NCBI GenBank assembly: GCA_949130495.1 | Contig: OX422214.1 | Location: 254,328,187-254,392,186 of the forward strand | DNA from: Sambucus nigra | Taxonomy: Eukaryota > Streptophyta > Magnoliopsida > Dipsacales > Adoxaceae | Length of the DNA stretch: 64,000 nucleotides | Direction of reading: 5' to 3' | Shown: piece by piece, positions 24,314 through 35,694 of the stretch | Layout: each line of letters starts with the position of its first letter | How positions within the stretch are numbered: the stretch's first letter is position 1 | Made by a program: the position numbers and the translations under genes | Notes under the pieces: model-generated | Database searches by the model: none | What the model was told of the DNA's origin: nothing | What the model saw: the letters and a program-made list of their open reading frames with translations, nothing else

Positions 24314-26934
24314 AATAGTTTCAGAATTTAAAATGTCATCTCTACAGCTCAAACAATTTGCAGGGGGTGATTTGACCACTCATAACCCAAAAGTTATATT
24401 AGGGATAGAATATATTTAATTTTTTTTTAAGATTTATTTTAAAACATTTATTTTTTAATTATTGATCATTTTATAATAAATATGAGGCAAGTATCATTTT
24501 TTATGGAAGTGAAGATAGATGGTTACAAAGCACTTAAGGAAAATTTTGGATGATTATAAGACTTAATACAATTTAAAATTTTCATGAGAGGAGAGCCTAA
24601 TAAAACATTGAATATGAGATTGAAACCCAAAAAACTATATTTGAATATATGTTTCTATTAACATATTACAAAGATAAATACATAAAACATACAACTTAAA
24701 TTTTGTTATTAAAAATAATATTTGTCCTACTTCAATTCCTTTTTTATTTGTTTAAAAGGTACAAACACATATTATGTGTTTTAGATAGTCTGAAGTAGTT
24801 ATCATATGGACGAAACCTATATAATTCCAGAAATGTGAATAATGTTATAAAGACGAGTAATTTACTATAAGTCTAATTGTCGTACAAATAAATTTGATTA
24901 GCTGTATGAGCCTGAGTAATGTAATAGACACACATAATTTCTTAGCGTGCATAACGTTGTGAACATGCGTGTATAATTCAAGTAAACACAAGCGTTTCAT
25001 AACAAGTATATGTAGCATTGTTGTCATAGGTAAGTGGTATAACCACTAGTAATATAATAGACACACATAATTCCTCAGCATGCATAACGTTGTGGATATG
25101 TGTGTATAATTCAAGTAAACATGAGCGATTCATAACAAGTATAAGTAGCATCTTGTCATAGTTAATTGTCTATTATGTATCAATGCAATGCAGAAAGTGG
25201 TGTTCTTATTGTCTTCGACATGAAGCATAACGATTGATATGTGTTTCAAATTCATCTAATGATCGATATAATTCCCGAGGGAGAAGGAATCTCACACAAA
25301 TGAAAGGCATTAAGGTGTTTCCTATAATAAAATAGGCGAAATGGTCAAGTGGCACAAGAAGTAATCACGAGTATAAGTCACATTTCGATAGGGGAATAAG
25401 TAAGTTACATGTAATTATTTATTTGATACTTGGTGCCCTTTTGACAAATTTGACTCCAGCTTTTTAAATTCTTACATGATAACACCCCTAAAATAACAAG
25501 AATACCTAGAAAAACAAAAAAGAAAACCAAGAAAATATTAATTTGTAATTCTAAACCGTAACAAAATACAAAATTGGTCATATAAATAAAATAGATTCAT
25601 ATTTATTAAAACATATAAATTAAAATCCAACATGCAATAATTTTGACGCACGTGGTGTGTCGATAATGCAATGCCCAACCCTAGGTGCGAGAGACGATGT
25701 GTTGTTGGCACTCTGACATGTCATAGTGACGAGACATTAATTAACTATGACACGTGTTATGTCATAACCTCGACATGAACCATGTTGTAGGCCTAGGTAA
25801 ATTTAGTTCAAAATAGAATAGTGCATTTGCCACATTCATCCTTATCTGTCCCTATATCTCTAAATAATAGTAAAATGTTCTTGTGAGGACCTATCTTTAC
25901 TCGTTAAAGTGAACATATTTGTTCAAAAGTTTGTAACACTTTGGGGCAGGCCATGGGTGGAGTTAGTGTGCCCGTATGAATCCCCTAATTTCTTCAACGA
26001 ATCGAGTAGATAACTTAGTCTCGATTTCTAAAAGTTGTTTTGAGGATACCTTTTACCGTATAACCAAAAGAAGAGAGATTGAGAGAAAACACTTATATTC
26101 TCATTATTATGGTCGAAGTTGAATAACATAGAGTCTTTACAAGAGAGTTTCTCGGTGTATTGATACCCACACATACACGTAGATCGAGGATTTAGTAAAC
26201 CATAAGTCATGATAAAAGTAGTTTACATCGGACTTAGCCGTCTGTAAGGATATGATCCACATCAAATTATATATATAAGTGGATATTCTATGAAATCTCA
26301 TGAACTTTTAAAACAAATGTAACTATTCTTGTAATATATCAACTCTGAAAAAGATAGTTTGAACTATTTTCATCAATTGTAACCTCTTTCACTTGTATTA
26401 CTAAAAAACATTATTTAGTGACATAAGAAAGAACATTTATACTTATACAACAAGGGTTAACCTATTTTTTTTCTTCCTTTTAAATGTCTTTATTGTTGTG
26501 TGCTCGATTACTAAACTGAAAAATAATATATTTGTGTGGAAACCAATTCTCTAGGGTTAAGCGGGCAAGTAAGAAATGTTCTCCATTAATATCAGAAAAT
26601 TGCGAAGCATGTTTGAGATTTGAGTTTATTTTTCACATTAGTTACAGAAAGAAAACCCCAACAAATTAATAAATGAGAAAAATAATTAGTGGTCCATATA
26701 AAACCAATCAGAACATGCTTAATTTATAGTAAAATTCGCAACACAAAATTTTATGTGACAATGTCTGAAACCTTCTTAATTTGCACAACCATCCTCCAAT
26801 TCTTTATTCATTTCTCCTAGTATTTCATAATTAACTAACTTAACAACAAAATAAAAAAAAAATCACACTCTTCAAGTTTTCACTTTTCATTTCAACTTAT
26901 GAACTTTTTTGTTGTTTCTTACTTTATGAGTGTA
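24314..26934. other. AT-rich sequence upstream of the pseudogene
   Basis: About 2.6 kb without a recognisable gene. It contains a two-copy direct repeat (24915-25165). The end, a T-rich tract with GTGTAG at 26929-26934, reads as the 3' end of an intron before the first visible exon of the sugar-transferase pseudogene. I did not find the expected N-terminal membrane-anchor exon. Confidence 0.55.
24915..25165. repeat. Two-copy tandem repeat, period about 133 bp
   Basis: TAATAGACACACATAATT at 24922 recurs at 25055, followed in both copies by GCATAACGTTGTG and ATAATTCAAGTAAACA, with scattered substitutions. The copies are diverged and non-coding. Confidence 0.8.
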
Positions 26935-27294
26935 GAAAGATATTGTGTTGGAAGGAGTATTGAGAAACACAACGATGGCGGATAAAACAGTGATTCTTAA
27001 ACATTAAACGACACATGGGTTGAACCAAACTCTATATTTGATCTGTTTTTGGAGGGATTTAAAATTGGGAACAATACACAAAGGTTTTTGAATTATTTGG
27101 TGGTTATAGCGTTGGATGACAAGGCATATAATCGTTGCATAGCAATACACCCACATTGTTATGATCTTAGTAGCAATGACATTGATTTTTCCGATGAGGC
27201 AAATTTTATGAGCCGTGAATATTTGAAGATGATGTGGAGAAGGATTGACTTTTTACGTATGGTTCTTGATTTGGGATACAACTTCATTTTTACG
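26935..27294 (+). pseudogene. Nucleotide-diphospho-sugar transferase pseudogene, 5' visible exon
   Basis: This exon encodes the middle of a plant PF03407 (At4g15970-like) glycosyltransferase, a Golgi-type family with a DxD metal-binding motif. The run FMSREYLKMMWRRIDFLRMV and the stretch ending LGYNFIFT are characteristic. It is broken: frame 2 hits TAA at 27005-27007, and a one-base deletion near 27001-27004 restores the family reading in frame 1 (WVEPNSIFDLFL). The exon should end at 27294 (ACG) in phase 0, but the next bases are AT, not GT. The N-terminal exon is missing. Phase and content match the exon at 39120. Confidence 0.88.
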
Positions 27295-28935
27295 ATATTT
27301 TCACTCCCTTTCGCTAGCATTTTTTACACGGTTTAAATGATATAATGATATGTTTTCATTCAACCCAATGACATGACAATGATATGTCAGTAACACAGTT
27401 TAATTGAGTGAAATATTCATGACACGTTATTGTGTTAGAAAATTGTAATCCGAAGAATTATTGAAGGGTTCATGACTAACCAATTTTGAATGAACATAAC
27501 GATTTGAGCTTAGAATGGTTCATTGTGTATTCACCAAATATAGGGTTATTTAGCAATTGATTGATATTTATTTGCTATATTGAGTATGATCTCTACTGTT
27601 TCAAGTTTTTAGATCTTGATACTAAAAAATGTCATGAAGATTCATAATGCGTCACAAAGAAACTGATAAATGTGTTTAAAAACTATATTCATGAAGCTTT
27701 TGTGAGTCATTTTGAATCAAACTTTAATGAAAACGCAGAATGTCAAACTTAATGCAGAAAAATTAATCGGGGCAAAAGACCAAATAACTGGAAAAATATT
27801 TAGGTATTATCTTTGTGTTATGGACAGTGTTTATATGATATTCCATATGTAGCAGATTTGAGACCTTAGAAGGAAATGCCCAACTTTGTTTTCCATAATC
27901 CAAAAAATTAGTTAAACTCGAACTCTGTGCATGTTAAGTATGAAGTATTAACACGAAACGTTATACAAAACAAAATTTAGTTTCTCATCTTCACCGTTAC
28001 ACATACCATGTTTTATTTAATTAAAAATTACACATAAGTATTATAATAAATATAATATTATTCAAGATTTCATGCACGTTGGTTGTTTATGCATTCTTAT
28101 TTTTTATGGTATATATTATAATTATAGAGATTTAGGCTTTAGTCCCATCTCAAAATATTTAGTGAGCTCCCATCTGTGACAACCCGCTATCCGAAATAAA
28201 GGGTGGCCATCCCTATACCCCGATGAAACAGGAATCATGGATAGATATCATTCTCAGCATCACAATAACATACAGAGTATCAGGAATAACCACATAATAT
28301 TCCAGAAAACGGGTTATCAAAAAAAATTAGTTTGTAATTTAAAGAAAACACTTTCAACAACCCATAATAGAAAACGAGGGTGGAAACTCCCACAAACATA
28401 TATATGTAATCCAAAAGATAAGAAAGGACCGAATAAAGCGTCGGTCGATACAATCCATACAATATACAATAAGTCTCATGTGTTACATATTACATCATTT
28501 ACACAATTACAACCATTTGGGCCACACGCCCGAATAAAGACTGATCTTAGCTAGAAAATAATAATAGAGGCGTCTACACAAAATATCCCGTGATACACGC
28601 AAAATGTCACGGCTCCTAAAAAGACTCAGAGAAAAGAAAGTCATTACGGGCGACCTTGCGGTGGAACACCTGAACGAATATATAAAATACATACACAACA
28701 AGAAAACGAAGAACCGGTCAGAGGCCGGATTTTATATGATCACTAGATAAATGAAAGGTATGACAATAATGGACAGGTAAGCATGCATGATACGGATGAT
28801 ATTCTAGCATGGTAACATCATATAAAGAACTAAGACAGTTAAATGATTATTAAAATGAAATTCAATTATACAAAGAAATAAAAGTACTTCTAAGACTTTT
28901 TCATCTTTCATCATTTTCATTTCTGTCTTCTTTCC

Positions 28936-29057
28936 ATTCCTTATCAGGAATGCAATTATTACCATGTGCTCTTTATGGCACTTATCTCAATAGTATGCTC
29001 TTTGTGGCATATACTTTGCTCTTTATGGCATTAATGTTCCATCGAGTCCAACTCGAT
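28936..29057 (-). repeat. Microhairpin series in element D LTR
   Basis: ATTCC/GGAAT (28936-28951), GTGC/GCAC (28966-28981), ATGC/GCAT (28995-29010), TGC/GCA (29017-29030) and ATCGAGT-CCA-ACTCGAT (29041-29057). The same series is in the 5' LTR (36456-36577) and, with compensating changes, in LTR B. Confidence 0.78.
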
Positions 29058-29829
29058 AATAGAATAGTTATAAATATATATATAATGATTCTAAGACCGC
29101 CCGTCCGGATTTCCCCACTGTGCGCGCCCCTAAATAACCATCATCTTCCAGGGCCTATCATAAGACAACCTGGGATCCTATCTCCAACATCGGGAAGCGG
29201 CCATATGCCTGCGAGGTAGTCAAGACCACACCCAGAATCTCCTACCATCGCAGAAAAATATCAAACAAGCGCTCATATGGCCTAGGACTATATCCACCCT
29301 GCATTCATTAGCCAGGGGGCTTCACCTCGTGCACGGACTTCCCTTAAGATGGTATTTAGAGAGGTGTGTAACATCCATTTTATAAATTTCCATTTCATGA
29401 TTCAGTAAATTATGTTTTACTTTATCCATTTTACATTTTATCAAATGCATTATGGTGTACTTCACATCGTCATAATAACCTCGAAGAATATTTAAACTCC
29501 CAAGTTATCTCTCCCAAACGTCCTTGTTTGGACTTTATAATAACCCATCAAATGAGATCTAGTTCGCATTTACTACTAAAGTCTCCAAATTCGACCTTAA
29601 GATTTCCTAGACTCTTATAGAACTACCTGACAGAAGTAATGCCTAAACATTACTTTAAATCCCCCCCCCCCCTGACAGGAACCCTAGATGAACCCCTTCG
29701 AGTCTAGGGAGTCGTCCGAACTCAACTAATACTCTAAGACTCTATTTTTACTTCATTTAAGAAGGTCCCTATGTTCCTATGAAAAGAAGAAGTTAAAGAC
29801 TGAAAATAAAATGTTTGGGAAGAAAACAG

Positions 29830-30040
29830 GGGACCGGTCGACCAGTCCTAAGATCGTGGTCGACCGCGTCTCAAGATTTGGCCTAAGAAGAAAATCAGAA
29901 AGTTCATTTCGGCAGGGCCGATTGACCGGTCAGGGGACCGCGGTCGACCGTGCCATCATTTTAGGCCTTTGAACGAAATGCAGTGAACCCTCTCCCGAAG
30001 ACCCGGTCGACCGGTCTGCGAACCGCGGTGGACCGGTACC
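29830..30040 (-). repeat. GGTCGACC palindrome cluster, element D 3' LTR (partly decayed)
   Basis: These are the same sites as 37350-37560 but with several broken: ACCAGT for ACCGGT, GATCGTGG for GACCGCGG, and GATTGACC for GGTCGACC. Most differences are C/T or G/A. Confidence 0.85.
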
Positions 30041-30855
30041 TACAGACCTAGATCGAGACTTCCTATTTTCAAGCAAATCCAAAATCCAACTCATTTATTC
30101 TCACCCACACAACATAAATGCTACTACCACTACCATCAACATCAACAATCATTCAACTATCCTTTAATGATTCAAAACCAACCAACATCCAAACCCTAAA
30201 CTAGTAAACCATAATCAAATACATCATTCTCACACAAATCATTTATCCTAAACCATAAATAGCAAGTAGTAAACTTGCCTCAATGTAGAAAATGCAGATT
30301 TTCTTGGTGTGGGAGCAAGAATCCTTCTTAAATCTTCAATATCCTTTCTTCTCTTTACTCTTTCTCTTTCTCTCTTTAGTTCTCTAGGTTTAGGAAATAC
30401 AATTATGTGACTAGTGATTTACTCAAGACATAAATCGTGCCTTTAGCCAAAATCCCAACTCAATTGATCGATATTGCGATAAAATAATACGCAATTGCAT
30501 ATTTAAGGCATAATCAGTCAAAAATGCCCAAAATCTCAAAACACATAATGGCACAATATCTGACTATCTCGCACGTTCCGGAATCAACTGCGGCCTCCGA
30601 ATTATCATTTGGACATTTTATAATTCAATTTATGTTCCTGTCTCATTATTAAGCCAAATATCATTTTAATTCATATGATATTAATAAGCATAACATAGCA
30701 ATATTCACCCATAGTCATGGTATATATGCAAACTCGTAGTGAATATTAACTTTTCTTCATTAAATTAGCACTCAATTCGTAACCCAAAACTTATATCTAA
30801 TTACCATACCTAGTAATTAATATAAAATACGTTCTCATAAGCGAGGGTTATTACA

Positions 30856-30888
30856 TACTCCCGCCCCCCCCCCCCTTATGAGGGAATT
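30856..30888 (-). other. Polypurine tract, element D
   Basis: On the minus strand this is a long G run followed by CGGGAGTA, abutting the 3' LTR start at 30855. It is unusually G-rich compared with elements 1, E and F. Confidence 0.85.
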
Positions 30889-30912
30889 TTGTCCCCAAAA
30901 TTCAGGCGTACC

Positions 30913-33900
30913 TTATAAGAAAAGATGAGGATATTTCTCCCGCATCTCGTCCTCACGCTTCCACGTTGATTCTTTCGCATTGTGATGAATCCATTGAACT
31001 CTCACTAAGGGCACCACACGAGACCTTAACTTGCGCTCCCCATACTCAAGAATAACAACCGGTTGTTCTTCATATGAAACATCGGGTTGCAAGTCGATAT
31101 TTTCAAAAGGGATGTGCCAAAGGGCACCTTCACATCTTCTATACTTCTTCAAAGAGGAGACATGGAATACATCGTAGATTTGTTGCAAAGGCTCCGGTAA
31201 AGCAAGTTGATACGCCACGGGACCAACTTTTGCAATAACTGGGAAAGGTCCAACAAAACGCGATGCAAGCTTTCCTTTCTTCTCGAAACGTTTAATGCCC
31301 TTCATTGGAGACACTCGCCCCAACACTTGGTCTCCAACCTCTAACTCCATGTTTCTCCTACCCGCATCAGCATAGCTCTTTTGACGGTCTTGGTCTATCC
31401 GAATGCGATTACGAATAAGTTCAATCTTTGAAGAAGTGTCTTGGATCATTTCAGGTCCAAGGAATTTGTTATCACCCACTTCCAACCAATAAGCGGGTGA
31501 CCTATATGGCCGGCCATACAAAGCTTCATAAGGTGCCATTCCAATAGTAAATTAGTATGAGTTGTTATAATGAAACTCAACCAACGGGAGGTATTGTTCC
31601 CAACCGCCCTTAAAATCAAGCATGCACATACGAAGCATATCCTCCAACATCTGGTTTACCCTTTCAGTTTGACCATCTGTTTGAGGATGATAGGAAGAGC
31701 TTAACTTCAACTCGGTCCCCATGGCCTCTTGAAAAATTCACCAAAAGTGGGACAAAAATATTTTATCTCGGTCAGAAACAATATTTAAAGGTACCCCATG
31801 AAGTCTAACGATCTCCTCGATGAACAATTGGGCGTAGCGAGCGGTATCATAATCCGTACGTACAGCCAAGAAGTGTGCCGACTTAGTCAAACGGTCGATA
31901 ATCACCCAGATCGAATCATGACCTCTCTGTGATCTAGGTAAGCCCGTAATGAAGTCCATCGAAATGCTTTCCCATTTCCATACTGGAATCTCCAGCGGTT
32001 GTAACAAACCTGTCGGTCGTTGGTGGTCAATCTTAACCAACTGACAAGTAGTGCATTGGGATACAAACTCCGAGATATCCCTCTTCATACCAGCCCACCA
32101 ATACTGACGGCGCATATCTTGGTACATCTTGTTCCCACTTGGATGTACTGTAAACTTTGTCCCGTGAGATTCCGCCATCATCGCTCGTCTCAAGTCCCCA
32201 TCTTCGGGAACAATAAGTCTTCCATGGAAGCGTAGTCCACCCTCAGAACCAATCGAGTACAACTCCGCTCCCTCAGACAACAGTCGGTGTATAAGGTTTT
32301 GACAACCTTTATCTCTTCCCTGGGCTTCAACAATTCTCGCTATAATCGTAGGAGTAACGGTCATCACGGAAATGAATGCTCTTACCCCCCGATCCTCCTG
32401 ACCGAGCTCTCTCCACTTAGCTTTCCACACATTAGCTAAGTCTCCCTCGGGCTTCCTACTCAAGGCATCCGCTACTATGTTCGCCTTTCCAGGATGATAA
32501 TGGATATCAAATTGGTAGTCTTTCACAAACTCCAACCAACGACGCTGACGCATATTCAAGTCATTTTGGGAAAATAAATATTGCAGCGATTTATGGTCTG
32601 TGAAAAGACTAAACTTTTCCCCCAAGAGATAATGCCTCCATATCTTCAAGGCAAAGACAACTGCGGCAAACTCTAAGTCATGCACCGGATAGTTCCTTTC
32701 GTGAGGCTTCAACTTACGAGAAGCGTAAGCAATAGCTTGTCTTTCTTGTTGAAGAACACCTCCTAACCCTTGAAGAGATGCATCGGTGAAAACTAGGTAT
32801 TCCAATCCCGGTTTTGGCAATTCAAGGACTGGAGCCGAAGTTAATCTATCTTTGAGCTCATCAAATGCAGCTTGACATGAACTGTCCCAAACAAATCTCA
32901 CTCCCTTTCGGGTTAAATTCGTCAACGGACTAGCGATTTTTGAAAAACCCTTAATAAATGGACGGTAATAACCCGCCAAGCCCAGAAAACTACGGACCTT
33001 AGTAGGTGTCGTGGGCTGACCCCACTCTCTCACCGCAATCACCTTGCTAGGATCCACAGATACACCCTGGGATGACACCACATGACCCAGAAATTGAACT
33101 TCCTTCAACCAAAAGCCACATTTCTCAAACTTTGCATACAATTTGTGATCCCTCAATCTCTGCAGGACCAACCGTAAGTGAGTAGCATGGTCAGACTCTG
33201 TCTGAGAATAGACTAGGATGTCATCGATGAATACAATAACAAACTGGTCAAGGAAATCCCGAAACACCCTGTTCATAAGATCCATAAATACAGCAGGAGC
33301 ATTGGTTAGCCCAAACGGCATAACGAAGAATTCATAGGATCCATAACGGGTCAGAAATGCAGTCTTGGATACATCTTGCGCCCGTATCCTCAATTGATGA
33401 TACCCCGTCCTCAAATCGATTTTGGAGAAGTATGATGCTCCCCTAAGTTGGTCAAACAAATCATCGATACGAGGCAAAGGGTATTTATTCCGGATGGTGA
33501 CTTTATTCAACTCCCTATAGTCCACACATAATCGGAGAGAACCGTCTATTTTCTTCACAAACAATACCGGAGCACCCCATAGCGATGTGCCACGTCTAAT
33601 AAATCCCTGCTCCAATAGCAGTTGAATTTGATCTCTCAACTCCCTCATCTCCACAGGAGCCATTCGATATGGAGCTTTAGCAATCGGTCGAGTTCCTAGC
33701 ATTAAATCAATCACAAACTCTATCTCCCGACTTGGAGGTAATCCCGGTATCTCCCGAAAAACATCTTCAAAATCTTTAACAATCGGAAGAGAATTTAGGG
33801 GAACCACAACATCCCTAGATGCATCTTCCGCAATGCAATATAAATAAGCACTCTTACTCCCTTCCATACAAGGCATAACAACCAGGAACATTTCTTGTCC

Positions 33901-35514
33901 CGGAACTGCAAAAACTATGCTTTTCCCATAACAATTTACTATCGCGCGGTATTTCACTAGCCAATCCATACCCAATACTACATCATACCCGACCATGTCA
34001 AGGACGATCAATTCGGCCTCAAAACAAAAGTTACCAAGATTAATCCCTACATTTTTACAAACAAAGAAAATCAATGAACCATCACCCATAGAGGATTCAA
34101 CGCTAGTGAAGGTACTTTCAGCAAATTTTATCAAACTCGTGGTCTGAGCAAAACTCCTAGAAATAAAGGAGTGTGTAGCACCCGTATCAAATAGTACTCG
34201 ACCCATATGCCCATGAATGAAAAACTTACCCTCGATCGCTGGCGGTGCCGGAGGGGGTGGAGGAAGCATAGCTTCCTGAATATGGTAAACCCGTCCATAC
34301 TGCAGTTGCCCCTGCTGAGGAGGAGCAATCGGATTTGGCTCCTGGGGTGGAAACTGTACATACGTCTGTTATGGAGCCCTAGGAAGATGCCCTCCAACCA
34401 ACTGAGGACACGCCCTTTTATAATGGCCCAACTCCCCACACTGAAAACATTTATTAGCCGCATTCTCCTGATTCCAACCTTGATTGTTTTGAAATTTCCC
34501 CGCACCCCGGCCCTGCTGGCCCCTACCTCCAATTCCACCTCTACCTCCCTGTTGTTGTTGTCCGCCTTGACCCGACCTGTTATTATTATTATTATTTCCA
34601 CCAGCATTAAACCCACCAAAATGTTGGCGCTTGGACAAATCCCCTTGCTGAGGATCCCTCTCTTTCTGCTTGTTCCCCAAAGATTGGGACGAAGAAGATG
34701 TTCCCCCTCCGATCCCATTACTTCCCGATTTCACCACTTGCCCCATTGCTGCAGCCTTCTTATTGTTTTGCACAAATAATCTATGCTCTTGACAGTGAAG
34801 TAAAGCAGCATTCATCACATCCCCAAAGGTTACCAAAGATATATTTCCAAGCAAATGTTGTTTTATTCGCCAGTGCAAACCTCCTACAAATTTAAAGATC
34901 CTCTTCGCTTCCGGAGTCACTTCATCCGGTATAAAGCTTGCTAACCGGGTAAACTCCTCTTCGTATTCGGCAACTGATCTCTCCCCTTGTACTAAATCTT
35001 GAAGCTTCCTCTGCATCTCCCTTTGAACCGCGGGAGGGAAATACTTTCCATCAAACAAAGCCCAAAAATTGGTGATTGACATTGTATCCCTTTGTTCGGG
35101 TGTCGTTATTGACTCCCACCAGTGTAAGGCCGATCCGACAAGCTTAAAGGTAACGAGGATTTGCTTTTTCTCCTCACTACATTCCACCATCCTAAGATGG
35201 CGCCGCATGTCCTTCTTCCACTGGTTTTCCTTTATAACGTCCGAACCTCCCTCAAATTCTGGGGGATGACCCTTTAGGAAAGACTCTCTTACCCGCTCCC
35301 ACTGAGAACATCCCGTAGGAGCTGGTGCTTCTTGTCCCCTCGCTTGAGCTTGTGGCATTTGTTGTGCCACTGCAGTCATCGCTGCATTAACATCTTGGGC
35401 CATGATATTTGCCACATCAGTGGCACTGATATTCCCCGGAGGCGGCGGTGGAGGACCAACCTCATCCTCGACAACCCTATTGCGTCTAGCGGGACATCCT
35501 CTCTTTGGCGGAAT
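30913..35514 (-). pseudogene. gag-pol: Tekay/Del-like gag-pol polyprotein, broken
   Basis: One frame on the minus strand carries a complete Ty3/gypsy polyprotein: gag, zinc knuckle CX2CX4HX4C (34408-34449), protease DTG (34177-34185), RT FIDD (Asp-Asp 33220-33225), RNase H (Asp 32782-32784), integrase zinc finger and DD35E core (Asp 31954-31956, Asp 31771-31773, Glu 31663-31665), then a C-terminal chromodomain-like stretch (about 30915-31030). Breaks: the start codon position reads ATT (35512-35514), followed by an MPPKRG-like N-terminus; stops are TAA 34369-34371, TGA 31738-31740 and TAA 31552-31554. The D-D spacing (61 codons) is the same as in element 1. It lies antisense to the host gene whose intron it occupies. 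Chromodomain and LTR length support Tekay/Del. Confidence 0.95.
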
Positions 35515-35680
35515 CTGAGATAGAGAAGAGATAGAGTTATAATATTATATAAAATAATCTATCTAGCAGAAGATCGCATACATAAGCAACAAGACAATCC
35601 TAACATTAAGATCTATATCAAAGAACGCTACGGTAGAACGTGACAAGTCCGCATAGATCCTAAAGACTCTAGAACCTGAT
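35515..35680 (-). other. Leader of element D, ending in an acceptor-like site
   Basis: A non-coding leader between the PBS and gag. On the minus strand it ends with a pyrimidine-rich stretch and TCTCAG directly before the former start codon, paralleling element 1 (TTTCAG|ATG). Confidence 0.5.
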
Positions 35681-35692
35681 GCTTTGATTCCA
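35681..35692 (-). other. Primer-binding site, element D (two mismatches)
   Basis: On the minus strand this reads TGGAATCAAAGC, two changes from TGGTATCAGAGC, two bases from the LTR. These are probably post-insertion mutations. Confidence 0.85.
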
Positions 35693-35694
35693 TC

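Larger units (their letters stand above)
28175..30855 (-). mobile_element. Element D: 3' LTR (2681 bp)
   Basis: On the minus strand it begins TGTAATAACCC at 30855 and ends TTGTCACA at 28175. The left target copy CCATC is at 28170-28174. It differs from the 5' LTR by roughly 45-50 substitutions by eye (a little under 2%), unevenly spread: the palindrome cluster at 29830-30040 has lost several perfect sites through C-to-T and G-to-A changes. Confidence 0.95.
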
